Assembly: GCF_002078875.1 (NCBI RefSeq)
Contig: NC_034412.1
Location: 15,912,238-15,976,237, forward strand
Direction: 5' to 3'
DNA: 64,000 bases
Source of the DNA: Numida meleagris
Lineage: Eukaryota > Chordata > Aves > Galliformes > Numididae
Below, piece after piece: positions 25,201 to 37,968 of the stretch; the first letter of the stretch is position 1; every line of letters starts with the position of its first letter. Under the pieces are notes generated by a model. That model saw only the letters and a list, made by a program, of their open reading frames with translations. It was not told the DNA's origin and made no database searches. The position numbers were made by a program, and so were the translations under genes.

Positions 25201-28200
25201 GGCCTTCCTCCTTCAAGAGTCAATTTTCTACTGTGTTTTGTGATAGAAACAAGGGCCGAGTGATCTTCCAGCGCCAGGCACAGCCACCAGGCATGCCAGC
25301 GCCCCAAGTCCCATCTGCCATTCGGTGTCTGGGTGGCACCAAGCCTGCAACTATTGGATATGGCACCTCGTGCAAGCGGCAAGCTGTTCTGAGCAGTGAA
25401 AATGTAGGATAAACATCTCCTCAAGCCAAGCACCTACAGGGATCTGAGACAGGGAACTCTCAGAGAGCAGCAACCCTAGGACACTTCAGGCTATGCCCAT
25501 TTCTAGGCAGGCTGCTGAGCGCTGGCAGCAGGGGCTGCCAGGGCACTGGGGCACACCTTGGCCTGCTCCTGCTCTGTGGCAGCCCAAAATGGCTGCTCCA
25601 GCCTCAGGTGGGCTGCCCACGGCAGTGGTGGAGTCACCGGCCCTGGAGGTGCTCAAGAAAGGGGCAGATGTGGCACTGAGTGACATGGCCTGGAGCAGGC
25701 ATGGGCTGATGGGTGGACTAGGTGATCTTACTGGTCTTTCCAGCATTAATAATTCTAGGACTATGAAAACAGCAATGCGGAGAAGTTCTGGAGTGTGAAA
25801 GAAATTGTAACTTAGTGGAAGCTCTCCCAACACCCCTAAAGGAGTTAAGTATTATACATATTTTATGTTTAATCACATCTTTATTGACACCCAACCGCAA
25901 CCAAAGGCTTAAATTTCAATTAGAGGGAGGCGTGCTAAATGTTTAATAGGAATCATTCCTTACAGGGTAATTATATCTTAACGTTCACTGGAGAGACAGT
26001 ATGCTGGCAACGTAACATCAGTCTGAACACGGATTTCTGTTTTTTGGATAATATCCAAGTGAGAAGCAGGGCAATGGCGTGCACTGCTGGGGAACTATGT
26101 GTGGCTCCGTGGCCCTGCTTGCAGTGTGATGGTGGCTGTGTGATGCCAGCTGAGCTGCGCCAGGCTCTGCGGGGCTGCACCGGGAACCAAGGCAAGTGAG
26201 ATTCATGGGAGCTTTGGGCACGGTGCTTTGGGTCTCGGTGCAAAAACCAGTGTACCGCATGTGCTGAAATCAGGCAGTGGCTGCATCGCAGCTTGGTTTT
26301 GAACATTTTTTAAACTGGTGTCTGACAACTCAATATTACAACTATGACTGATAAGGGAGGATGAATCTTCAGGAGAGATGATCTAATGAGGGTAATTTAG
26401 AAGCATTTGGTATGTGTTTGAATGTATTTCCCAATTTCTAGCATGTGGTAAAATTGAAATTATCACAAAAAGAATGAGTTTTATGCCCTCATAACAAACA
26501 AATTAAAGCCATAAACTGAGCTTTGAAGCAAGGCAGTTAAAATTGAAGGGTGTGAATAATATTAAATGCAAGCAGAGATAAGGGATTTTGAGAACAGCAT
26601 CCAAGCAATAGGGAAATGCAGGAAGGAGAAGGATGGAAAAGGAAGGGAAGAAAAGGAAGGAAGGAACAGAATGCGTTTCTCATTTAAGTGAATTGTGCTG
26701 AGATAAATAAAACTAATCCAAAAGACAACAAATAGGCAAGTCCATATAGATCTGTTACCATGGCCACGGGAGGACCATCAGCTGCACCTCCAGGCCTCCA
26801 GCAGCTGCTGGCACACTCCTGCTGGGCCCGCGCGCTCCTCCTGCCCGTGGTCTTGGCATGGCCAGGCACAGTCCAGGGGGAGGCTGAGTGATGGGTGTCC
26901 TCTGGGACAGGAGTTGTAGTCCCTATGGGACATACTTGGTTGCTACATATGTTGTATTGATTTTATTTTTTGAAAATTCTCTGTAATGCAAAATTTCCAC
27001 AGGCGAACACCTCCGCCTGAATGCTACCATGCTGGCAGTAATGAAGCGCAAGTTTCCCTTTCATCCCATCAGTTTCCCATCAAGTTTATATATGATGCGT
27101 TTTCTGTTTGCACTTTGAGCTCGGCTCCCCAGCTGTTTTAGTTAGCAACAATCACTTGTTTTATCAGAGAACGGCTGTGACTGAGCAGATACCATGGGCA
27201 TGAGTTATTTCCAAAGCAGGGAGAAATCTTGGGGAGGAAGCTGATCTGTGTGGATGGGGCATACTCCCTTTTACTAACAGGGCTTGTGGTGGTCTGTATT
27301 CCTAGCCTTGTGCCTCATCTTTAGGAGCTATATCTCATTACTGTACCATTACCATGGCGCTACTCATAGCATCTGTGACCCTGCAATACATTTTCAGGAC
27401 GTGCAACTGCCTCATGGCATTTTCTGCAGTTCAAGGGTCACATAAGCTTTTTTCGGTGTGTGTATGCAGGTTGCATATGGAATCATATCTTATATTGAGA
27501 TGGATATATGTAGCGTGGCATGCATTTTAAGTGATGTTTTTTGTTTGAGAATAGAAAATTAACAAATAATGACTCTTCCAGATTCTAGGATGGATTTCTA
27601 CTTTGCGCTGCTCAGTAACCATGAGCCCATCTCCCATAAGTGACTGCTGCTTTACTTTGAAAGCCCTCCCATCCCTGTGTAGGTAGCTAAAGGCCCCATT
27701 CCTATTTATGAACATCTCTTGCTGCACATATTTTCATGCACCAGAGGCAGTTTTGTGCCCAGCAGCATATGTTGTGCTTGCAGGGAGCTGGCGCACAGCA
27801 GGTGAATTCCCACTGCTGTAAACCAGCCTGCGGCTGTTTAAAGGGAGAGAGACCTGGAGGCGTGCAAATGCCACGTGCAGGCACTGTAGTGCTCTCTGAA
27901 AGTTTGATGCGTTCGTATACAGCTGTGCTCAGCTGTCAGCCCTGTCCAAAAACACAGCTGAGGTTTCTGGGTGCGACTTGTGCATCTTGGTGTTTCCCAT
28001 GTTCAGGTTAAGCCTGGTTTTCAGAGAGCATTGAGCATCCCCTGCTGGAAATGAGACCCTTTCCAAACCTCGAGTACTCGGAGTCAAAGCAGTGCATGTT
28101 ACTGACCTTTCATTGCAACACTTGGCCATATCTGGCCAAAAGCCAGAAACCTGGAGCACAGCCAGCTCGCATGGGATCTCCTGTGTGCACGTGGTGTGCG

Positions 28201-29426
28201 TATTGGGGCTCAGGCAGCCGGGCAGACCGAGAATGGTGCTGGCAAAACACAAAGGATGTTCAGTGGACATTGGCAGGTTACATACCAGCCAAACAGACAA
28301 ATCACTTATCTCTGTGCCGCATCTAGCTCAGAGAAGCTCCTTCTGCAGAGGTGAAGTTTCAGCCGGTTTGCTGCAGTCAGGCTGTGAAGGCACTGCTCTG
28401 CCCGAGAGGGCTCAGCAGCCCTTGAAATCAGTGCTCAGGAGGAAAACCGTCGTAAGCTTCCCCAAAATTCATGCAGTGTGCCAGGAGGGTGCAGAGCAAA
28501 AAGCTGAGCTCCTCCCGTTGTTCGTGTGTTTGCTGCTGCAATGCTAGTCAGTATGCAGCTCGTACAGCCTGCAGAGATAGAGCCAGCACACTGCACGGAA
28601 ATCAGGGCACTGCATCCCCCTGCTGACCCAGCTGCACCCTTCTGCTCAGTTGTTTTTAGTGGAGAGATCTGGATGTGGCTGAAGGTGAATAAGCCTCCCA
28701 CTGGTTCAATGTCTTGTGAAGCTTGCTGAAGGAGTTCAGATGTGAGAAGCTCTGTCCTTTATATGAAATGACTTCAAGGTGTTTCATATGTGCCTTGGAC
28801 CATACTGAATTTCCAGCCATGAGCTTGCAGGTGTGGAGCTGTCTGGTCACAGGGAGCATGCTGACCATCACGTGGAGCTCCACCTGTTCTTCCAGCACCC
28901 CAAAATCCCAACTCATCCCCGCCAAAGCCTGTTGCTCCACGGGCAGCAGAGGCATCGGGAGCAGCAGGGTGAGGTTACAGGAGGAACACTGTTTCTTTGG
29001 AGGCTTTGGTGCAACACAAGCTCTGTGCCTGCTGTCAGTCAAAAGGAGATGAACTGTGGCACAGCAAAGACCGAGCCCTGCCTCGATGCTGCAGACACAG
29101 GGTGGCCTTCAGTCATCACCTAAGAGATGTGGGCTCCAGGAAGACTCTTCTGCCTTAGTCCCATGGAGTACCCCAGCCCTGCGGTGAGCGAAGGCACAGA
29201 GAAGGACTCCCTGCTGATGGAGCAGCACTGAGCAGTCAGTGATTTGTGCCAATGTGTACGGCTCGGCGCTGAAAAGTGACACTTGGGATGAATAAATCAT
29301 GGGCCCTCTCTTAGCAACCTGATGGCTTCATCCAGTACTGCTGGTGGTGAAAGAGGGCCCAGGCTCTGCTTTAAGAGCAGGGAGAGCTCACTGCTGGCTG
29401 AGCCGCCAGTGGGAGGTCGGGAGGCC
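22231..29426. other. Intergenic, DOCK10 to CCDC195
   Basis: About 7 kb. It holds a CR1 fragment (25608-25766), a purine-rich GGAAGG run near 26630-26670 and an SBS-like motif near 26906-26920. Open frames are short and overlapping, with no family resemblance. No promoter signature of CCDC195 could be pinned down upstream of its ATG. Confidence 0.75.
25608..25766 (+). mobile_element. CR1 LINE 3' fragment (second subfamily)
   Basis: Shows gtggtggagtcaccggccct, ggaggtgctcaagaaa, gatgtggcactgagtgacat and ggactaggtgatcttactgg in + orientation, the 3' part of another CR1 subfamily. The 5' border is diffuse and the element may begin some 100 bp earlier. Confidence 0.8.
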
Positions 29427-29694
29427 ATGGAGGGGAACACGCAGCTCCTCCAGGTCATCCGCGAGCTGCGCTCCCAGATTGACAAGCTGGAGCGAGAGAA
29501 CCAGGTGCTGAGAGAAGAGCTGCGCACCTGCGGGCTGAGTGCTGCTGTGGGAGGCGGCAGCGGGGAGATGGGCAGCTCGCCCTGCCCCATGGAAGGACCA
29601 GACGCATTGCCCATGGCCCCCACGGATCAGGCAGGTACCGTGACATCGGTGTGTGACTCCAGTTGGGCCGTTATGGATCTGCAAGGAGACAGAG
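29427..29694 (+). CDS. CCDC195: CCDC195 coding exon 1
   Basis: 89 codons plus one base, with the coiled coil. Donor gtgagc follows 29694 (ggagacagag). A second GT (gtaccg) occurs about 60 bases earlier, but that site would leave phase 1 as well and drops the DLQGDR segment, so the later, stronger donor is preferred. The 5' UTR and start of transcription are not resolved. Confidence 0.8.
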
Positions 29695-32600
29695 GTGAGC
29701 CATGGCTGTCTGTCTAGCAGACATGACCATGTGCTCCAGCCTCCTTCACTGCCTGCATCCAGACCTGTGTCAGGGGTGTCTGTGACCTTCTGTGCGGTGC
29801 CTGCACCCCTGTGCTGGGCTCAGTGCAGTGCTTTGCTGTTCTTCAAGTGAAGAGTTCAGCTCAGAGATCAGTTTGTCGTTAGTTAAGCAGAATTTGACTT
29901 GCTGCCATGAGATTTCACTGGTATGGGCTATACCTCAGTGCCTTTTTGGCTGTTTCTGTCCTCTGAAAAGGACCAACAGCTGTAATCGTGCAGTGACCTT
30001 GCTTACTTCAGAAAAAGCTGAGGAAAATCTCCCAATAGTAACAAACTGGGGAGGGGGGGAGTTGCATACATCACACCAGAGATGCAGGTTCTTTTTGCAG
30101 ATGCACAGTTAATTTTGACTGGGGGAGAGAGGGGGAAATAAACAGGAAGGATGTCTCTTCTCACTCTTATCAGAGTGGGGGAAAATGGAGTATTTCTTCA
30201 TTTGTAGCTTAGTTGGCACTCCTGGAGGATTTACTGAAGCAGAAAGAATAAAAATGCCGTTTGGTGAGCAGCAGCTGTCCAGAAGTGGATGTGGTGGCTG
30301 CGGGGTCAGGCTGGTGGGTGCTGTCTGTGCTGTCTGTAGCACCCAGACCACCAGAAGCATTCAGTAATAGCTTCCTGGTGCTGACATGGCTGCCATCACA
30401 GTCTGTGCTCTCCAGCAACATTCCCAAGGCAAGGCTTTCCCGCTAGTTGGCTGCGTTTGCTCCCAGCTCTGCTCTTCTCTCTGCTCCTCAGACACCATCA
30501 TGACAGTGCGGCGCTACTCCACCGCAGCCTCGGCACCCTCCAGGCCTCACCGGGCCGGCAAGCGGCCCCCGAGCAGCGGGCAGCTGGAGGTGTGGAGCAG
30601 GGCCGAGCCGCACGCCTGCCCCGCTGCACAGCACACCAGTGACGGGGGCAGAGGCCTTGGGAAGAGCCCAGCCAACTGCTTCTCCAGCAGCAGTTCCAGC
30701 AAAATGAGGCTGTTCCAGGAGCACGTCCGCAGGTGCAGGTAGGGGCAGTTTGCCTTCACACCTGGTTTCACCTGGCTGTGGTTCTTCTTTGGGTTTTGGT
30801 TCAGCAGCAGCGATACATTGCATTGTCTGAATGTCTCTGGGCACTGAGCAGATGAGAGATATGTGGGGTGGGATGTCCTGATCCTCCTGCAAAACCTCCA
30901 CAACGGTCAGTGTTAGCGGCTTACATTTCCAAAAAAAAAGAAAAAGAAAAAAAAAAAGAGCAGGTGAGAAGAGGGAAGGGGTGGGTTGCAGTGTTTTACC
31001 CACCAGAGCCAGGGGGTTTTGCAGGCTGCTGGGCAGGTCTGACACGCTAAGCTCCAAGGGGTTTTTTAAGCTAGGAACAAAAAGCATGGGGATACTGAGG
31101 TACTCTGTGCTGTGCTTCTGGAAGCGTGATAATGTGGTTCGTGGATGTAGATTCACTGCATCATTTTGCCCCTGTAACTGAAGCATTACAAATAAATGCT
31201 TTCAGCCTTGAGAAAAATGTTCTCAGGGCTCTCAATTAAATGGAATGGCTCCTGGACAAGTCGTGAGCACCTCAGCTCACTGACAAAATGCTCTCCAACA
31301 CATAGCAACAATCAAAGGTAGCAGCGCTAACAACAAGCCTGTGATACACGGCAGCTCCGGTCCCCTCCCGGTGCCGTTGCACACAGCATGACTCCCTCCA
31401 GACAGCTGCTTTTAGTGCCAGTCATGCTGTGCTCAAAACAGAGAGCCCAAATGGCCCCCAGGTGTGCACTTAAGCAGGAGAAATCCATGGGCTTGACCAC
31501 CTACACCTGCTTTGTTGTAAGAACGTTTCAGGGTCAGATGCTTTACAGCACTTTAACACCTAAATGTAGACCCGGGCAGGGAACACATCTCACTTTCAAA
31601 AAGCACCCTGACCCTGTGGTGCTGGGTTTCAGCATATGCTTCTCTCCATTCTGGCCAACTTCTGACTCGATATGAACACTTCAGAGAGTTCTGCCCCAAA
31701 GGCACCTAGCTTGGAAGCGTTCATGTCAGGATGCGCTCAGCATGCAGGGGGCACTGGCAAATGCCTCTGTTTCCTCTGAAAGGGAGAAAGTTTTCAGAGT
31801 TATTGAGCCAGCAGTGTAGGCATCCTATAACTGATGCTTTGGGACTGTGGATGAAAAGCACTGCTTACCTAACAGTAAGGGGAACGTTGTTGATTATTTT
31901 ATCATTCCTTTTAGACTTGCCTTGTCAGCTCTGACCAGCACCGTGTCTGGCACAGGGACTCATGTCAGTGCACTGTTGGCTGCTTTGACAGAAGAAATAA
32001 CTGTGGAATGAGCTTTTTACCTCACCTTATCAATATTCCAAGCAATACCCCGGAGCATGAAAGTCTGTGATTTTTATACAAAGAAAAGGCTTAATATATT
32101 TTCAGGGCAGAATTGTGGTTGTTGCCATTTACATGCAGAGGGCTAACACAGGCAGAAATCTTGGCCTTTAGCTAGCAGGATAACGTGTGGCAAAGAGTTC
32201 AGCAAACTAATGAAGCGTAACTTTTTACAGGGATGGCATTTTGGTCTGCAACAAGTCTTTTCCATTTGTTGTTTGTAGTAGGTCTCTCGCATTTTGCCCT
32301 AACACTATAACCATATATGAGATACTGAACATTTTTACCTTTGGAATTTACATTCAGATGTATCCCCTTGGATTTATCTAGAGCGCAGCTACACTCGAGT
32401 AATAAAATAACGGCACTGCCACCAAATCATCACTGATTTGCATGTCTGTATTTCCATCATACATGCTAAAGCATTGTTTATACCATGATTCCCACTCACT
32501 CATGGCTGACAGCTGCTCTCACACACCTCCAGGAGGTGGGTACCTATGCACTACCAGACCCCTGGGCTGGGCACACCCAGCAGACACCAGGGCACCCCGA

Positions 32601-33003
32601 GGTGCTGGCCACGCTGGGCTCCGTGCTGAGGAGCCAGGTGTGCAGAGAACTGTAAGGCTGAATGGAAAAAGGCAGATGCTTCCAGCAGACAGGCAGCCAA
32701 CAGCCTGCTTGGCCCACTGGAGAGCTGTGTGAGCTTGCTGTCAGCAGGGCAGGAAATTCTGCCCACACGCATCATGCAAGCACAGCCTGCATTCACTTCT
32801 GGCCTGCTGGTGGGGCTTTTTTGCACATTTTATACATTTGCAATCTTCATAATCCTTTCTTGTCTTTATCCAGGGGCAAAGTAAAGGCTGTTAGTTTCCT
32901 GTTACCAATGGATGTGTCATATGCTGAAAATCAAAGTTCTTTCAAAAGCCCACAAAATCAGGACACAAAACAGTTAAGTACCATCACTGAAAAGGATATG
33001 TGA
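29427..33003 (+). CDS. CCDC195: CCDC195 (coiled-coil domain containing 195), complete, 3 coding exons, 214 aa
   Basis: Small protein of unknown function. Coding exons 29427-29694, 30492-30738 and 32874-33003 join in frame (268+247+130 nt). The ATG at 29427 is chosen because the protein then begins MEGNTQLLQVIRELRSQIDK, like the recalled mammalian protein. The upstream in-frame ATG at 29322 has no such support. Residues 5-35 form a heptad coiled coil (IRELRSQIDKLERENQVLR), followed by a Gly/Ser/Pro-rich linker. Exon 2 begins DTIMTVRRYS and has a run of serines. The C-terminal motif KAVSFLLPMDVSY is the most conserved part, and the protein ends TITEKDM. No signal peptide or membrane segment. 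Its place next to DOCK10 agrees with the recalled human order at 2q36. Confidence 0.82.
29695..30491 (+). other. CCDC195 intron 1
   Basis: GT-AG intron, gtgagc to ctgctcctcag. I see no other feature in it. Confidence 0.8.
30492..30738 (+). CDS. CCDC195: CCDC195 coding exon 2
   Basis: Acceptor ctgctcctcag and donor gtaggg. It encodes DTIMTVRRYSTAASAPSRPH, a Pro/Arg-rich middle and FSSSSSSKMRLFQEHVRRC. It enters in phase 1 and leaves in phase 2. It is GC-rich compared with the flanking introns. Confidence 0.83.
30739..32873 (+). other. CCDC195 intron 2
   Basis: GT-AG intron of 2.1 kb. It holds an A-rich tract at about 30931-30960. An open frame at 32442-32732 has no splice support or family match. 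Confidence 0.75.
32874..33003 (+). CDS. CCDC195: CCDC195 coding exon 3 with stop
   Basis: Acceptor ttgtctttatccag. It encodes GKVKAVSFLLPMDVSYAENQ and ends TITEKDM, with TGA at 33001-33003. The SFLLPMD motif anchors the assignment. Confidence 0.85.
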
Positions 33004-33754
33004 GCTGGTGAATTTTTAAAGGCCCATCGATTCTCGAGATAAATTGGCCTTAAATGATAGCTATGTGTCAGGTTCCTTATCTGCAAAACGCTTTGGCAGG
33101 CTGCCTTTGGAGACTCATCCAGACTGTGTTTCGGGTCACTGGCCTGTTGTTTAGCAAGGAAATGGAAGCCACAACAAAACTGGCTGGAAGTGTGTATGCT
33201 GCGATGGAGTCACATGATAGCAAAGCTCCTCCACAAAGCAGCTTCTGCTCAACACGTCTCAAGGCTCCCTCACCTCAGGGCTGCTTTAAACAGGATGTTA
33301 AAGCTGGTTTTGCTATGTTTGTCACAAAAAGCGGAAACCAAGTCACCTCTTGTGTTCGCTGATCCCCTCACAAGGGAGGTATTTGTTGCAAATGATGAAA
33401 TGAGAGCTGCTAAAGGACCCAGGAGACTCTTCTGTACTTTAAATTTCACAATACCAATACAGTGAAGTCAAGAGGATGTTACAGAACCAGTTACATTACT
33501 CCGAATTTCTGCAAAACTTGACGGTGACTGCTAATGTCCACTTCAGGTCCAACTCTACAGGAGCACAGGGGAGAATAAGTACTAATCAATATGAAAACAT
33601 GACTGCAAATCTGTTTCTGAGCTGGTGTCCATCAGAGATAGCCACACACCATGTAAGAATAGGAAGGACTCTGAATCTTAGATGTTTTCAGGAATGGTGT
33701 CTGTATGCAGCTCAGATCAAGAATGATTAGCAGACATCCAGCAAACTGGTGCAA

Positions 33755-33760
33755 AATAAA
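33755..33760 (+). terminator. Possible CCDC195 polyadenylation signal (AATAAA)
   Basis: First good AATAAA after the stop, about 750 bases downstream. It would give a 3' UTR with no continuing frame. There is no transcript proof. Confidence 0.3.
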
Positions 33761-36700
33761 TGGAAGAAAAAAAATGGGTTGTAAAAATGAGGCGTGCTTG
33801 ATAAATTAGGTCTGGTTGTATGAGTGTCCCACGTGTTGTTTGCTTTGACCACAAGCACTGCTATTTTTTAACACGCAGGCAGTACCGACAAGTGAATATT
33901 GCACACATCATCAAGCTTGTTGTCTACCCTTACACTCTTGAGCCTTCAACAGTGAAAGCAAAGAGTTGGTAGACAAAAACATATTGACTCTCAGTGATGT
34001 TTTATACATACACAAAAATATCAGCACCTTTTTTTTATTTTGAAATTGTTTTATATATTCAAGAACATTTTTAATATATTCCCAATGAAGGAAGTAATCT
34101 TCTCAGTTTCACTGCTATTTCATTTGTGGATTTTATTTTCAGCTTGAGTCCATACAGAGTTGCGTTGTAATGTTGGAAGTGTTAAGTCAAAGACTCCCAG
34201 CAAATTAGGTTACAGTTAGGAAAGTTTGCTGAACAGCTCTTTTCTGAAAGCATGTACAAGGAAGTGCTTTTTAAATGTTTTAATGAAAACTTCATTGCAA
34301 GAAACTAGACACATGTGTTAAGTACCTAAATCCAGCTGACTTCACTTAACAGAGAAACAACAAGTGTCTTTGAAAACCTGGCCCCTAGACTTTTAGAGGT
34401 ACCCAAGTGCTTTTGAAAATTCATGCTTGAACACCAGGTCTAATGGGATTTGGGAATCTATATGCTCCAGACAGCTTTCCAAAATCTCAACTTTTAAACC
34501 GTCTAAGCCTCAGCTTTCACAAAGCAGCAGTGTGAATTCTGTTCTCCCACCCTTTTTGTGTCAGTTCAGTGTAGGTCAGTCACTGCGCATTAGCACATGT
34601 ATATTGGCATATGACAGTGTTAACAGCTGATTCTGATGCCACAACAATACATATCACTGTGAATGGTCAAGCAATTAAACTTACTTTATGTTTACTAGAG
34701 GTGACATGGTCTTAACTTTTTTTTTTATATTCATAACGACAAAAGAACAAAAAAAAAAAGGTGGAAAAGAAGGAAAAGAATCAAACTAGCCATTGAAAAA
34801 TGACAATCGGTATTTAATGGAAACATTTATTTTTGAATGACAGTTTTGCATTATTGACATCTTTAGCATTATCTACAGATTTTAAGAACACAGGACAATG
34901 CACAGGCACACTGATTTTTAAAAGCAGTTCAAGATGTTCAGATTTGACCTAGCTCCACATCTCCAGCAGAGAAGAAGAAGACCAGATGGTAGCGGAGGCC
35001 ACAGAGAAACCACTAAGCACATCAAATTTACTAAGTACAGCGTAAAGTATCTTACCATGGTGCACTTACTGGCAATTAAAATGTTCCAATATTAAATATT
35101 CATAGATTGTTCAGTGCAGAAAGGACAGGTATAAGCAAAGCAAGTGTTAAAATTTGGGCAGAGAGATGGAGACTGCAATTAAGCCATGAACCATTTCTGT
35201 CTTCTTCCCATAGCAGATTCATACCTGAACCCACTCTCTAACATATACAACATCCTAGTCACTGATGGCAAGGCTTGTTGGACTACAGAGCGATTCCAAT
35301 CAAAAATCCTCCCTTCAGAAGGGAGAGTAAATGATATTCAGCCACACAAGTACAGCCTGCAAGAGCAGCTGGGACAGCAAGATGGCTCCCTCCTGCACTA
35401 ACACTGGCAACTGAGAGATGTATCCCGTGTAATGCTTGTGTTTGGGGCTATGTGGCTTAATATACCCATGGCAAATGCAGATAAAGATGGAGTCCACCAC
35501 TGCCATTCATTAAATAACAAGTTCTCTGTTCCATCAGCGTGACTAGTCACGAGTAGTGAAATGAGTGTGTATGCTGAAGACAAGAAAGTCTTGTCAATTT
35601 TCAAGTTAAATCAGTGGGATAGGGCTGACTTAAGTGTTACTGCGGATTTACACCATTGCAAGTGAGAGAGAAATCAGGTATTGGCTTTCTTTAGGAAAGT
35701 TTTTTTTAAAGCTTGGTCACAACACAGAAATGCAAAGCCACGAACAACAGAAGGTGTGCCACGTGGGGTGGAGTTACTAAGGCTGAAGGTGAAATGCAGA
35801 CATTGTGTGTCTGAGGGCAGCACACCATCAAGGGTTTACAATCTTGATATTTAACAACAGTAATGCTTAGATGCATATTCACTCTACAGCAGACATCAAA
35901 ATCTCCAAAGTAATGAACGATGCCTAGATAGCAAACTCCATCTAAAGAAAGACATAAATAAATCCTGACAGTCAGAAAACTGCACTCTCCCAGACTGGTG
36001 CTGCCCAGTTTTATTGCTGAAAGTGCTAAAGCTTTAAAGGGCGCATTTATATTTGCATTTTAGTCAGCGTCCAGAATACATTTGTAAGTGAATTTCCAGT
36101 CATACTCGCTAACTGTACTTTGTTTTAAGTCATAGAGTGGTTTCAAAACACATGAATGGACCTCTTCTGGATGAAAATTAGCCAGAAGATACACTTGTAA
36201 GGTGCTCAAAAAGCTAACAGGCATTCAGTGTGTGCTACCACAAGAGCAAGCCCTCTGAAATACCCGATGTGCGGAGAGCAGCACTGACAGCTTCACTCTA
36301 CACATTCTTCTCTATTGGTCTGCATGCATTACTTGCTCATAGACAGAGCCACAGAGCAGCCAGTCAAGACAGCTACTGTCTGATGGATTTAAAAAGAAAT
36401 CTAACCGGGTGAAATTTCATCTTGCTATACTATAGAGAGAAGGCAATTCCTTTCATCAGTCATACCTCTCCATCTGGTGTTTAAAAGGCTTCGGTCCTGC
36501 CACAGACACAGAGGCAGAAATGTGATGCTCCAGACTGTAACAGAGGAGTCATGCTATAGACCTCCCCAGTGAGTTCTTGCTGGAAGTTCAAATGGGTCTC
36601 GTGTTTGCATACTTAACACAACGTATCCACACACAAAGATAATAAATCAGTGTGCAGGGTGCATCACGTCAAACTCACCCAAAACACAGCACATTCCATC

Positions 36701-37816
36701 TACTACAAGCTCCACATACAGGAATGAGAGGACAATTTCTGATGTGCCAGACATTGATGTCCACAATCTTTTTATCAATTGTATTTTGCTCCTCTATCTT
36801 ACATCCTTGACAGCTGAACTCCAATTTTTCTCTGCCTTTTCTGGTGAGTACAATCTAAGAATATATCAGAATGGAAGTAATTCAGCAAGGGAGCCTCTGA
36901 CACCAGGTAAGTGATGCTGGTCCTTAACACTATTATTTTCAGTGATGCTAGCAGCATTAATTTCAGCATTGACATACTCCCTGTGTAGTTCTGAAGCCTT
37001 ATTTTTGTTTCGCTGAAGTGAGCCCGTAGGAAATAAACTTGAAGCTTGTTTGAAGGTCTCAGATACTTCATAGGCCTTGAACAGGCCTTCTGTGTTGTGA
37101 TGAATTCAATACCACTTAATTTCACAACGTATATTTCCTTCTTAGATCTTCTACATATAGTGTACACAGCTGGCTCAAAGATCGTAGATTGTTTTGTGGT
37201 TTTTTATTGTTATGTGCTACAAAGTAGGCAATGTTGTCTCTTCAGGATGGAAAAATGTAAGTTGTATTAGAAATCTATTCGGCACTTTTGCTGCATAATA
37301 CTTTAACTCAGCAAAAGACGCGGTAAAGATTAAATTGCCATCACAGTTAAAATGTAGATCAAATTCTGCTGACCTTACAGAGGGAGGTCGTTGGCTGTGC
37401 TGAAGTCAAGACAGATGGTCACTTCAGGGAATGTTTCCTTTACTGCAACTGTTTGCTTTAGTATGAATATTTCTAGTTGCATGACTCACCTCTTTTCCCA
37501 TTGCTGCATGAGATATCAAACAGATATTTTAACGCAGAGATACTCAAAGAAATGGGAGAAGCTGAAAAATGTACCTTCAACATATCTTGTGGTGGTTTAA
37601 TTCTCCACTGGGAGTATCATATGGCGTGTGCAGATTGTTCAAAAAGAAAACCATCATTTTCCATTCTTTTTGCTGAAAATTGTGACGAAATGTCTTTTCT
37701 GTCTTTTTGGTTTTTAAAAAAATTGTGAAGAATTTCATATAGAAAATAGGTACCAAAACAGGAAAATGCATTAAACAATATTAAAAATGCTCTGACTAAT
37801 GTAAAAACTCAGAAAC
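33761..37816. other. Gap between the convergent CCDC195 and GUCY1B2 genes (includes GUCY1B2 3' UTR)
   Basis: The two stop codons face each other 4.8 kb apart. The segment is AT-rich with several TTTATT strings (AATAAA on the - strand, e.g. 37203-37208). No coding exon was recognised on either strand. Confidence 0.7.
37203..37208 (-). terminator. Candidate GUCY1B2 polyadenylation signal
   Basis: AATAAA read on the - strand about 610 bases after the stop codon. Further copies lie downstream, so the true 3' end is uncertain. Confidence 0.3.
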
Positions 37817-37968
37817 TTAAAGCAAATTGCAAAAATTGGAGCGAACATTTCTAATCTGTGGTTCCGTGGTGTCTGGTTTGACTCTTCCTCTGTTTAGAGG
37901 ACAAGGAGCGCCATCTGAATGCTGGTTGCCATGGAGACTCCCATAGGTTTTTGAATCATAACTTTTGC
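37817..37968 (-). CDS. GUCY1B2: GUCY1B2 coding exon 16 with stop and CAAX box
   Basis: On the - strand the acceptor is atttcttttcag, then [20 protein letters not shown] and a tail ending [10 protein letters not shown] with TAA at 37819-37817. The last four residues, Cys-Asn-Leu-Leu, fit a geranylgeranyl-type CAAX box; rat beta-2 is reported to end in CVVL. Confidence 0.82.

Noticed and set aside
30488..31186. 232-codon open frame on the - strand
   Set aside because: Antisense shadow of CCDC195 exon 2, running into a poly-Phe stretch from the intronic A-rich tract; no family resemblance.
33054..33362. 102-codon open frame after CCDC195
   Set aside because: Lies in the presumed 3' UTR, has no acceptor in frame and no recognisable domain.
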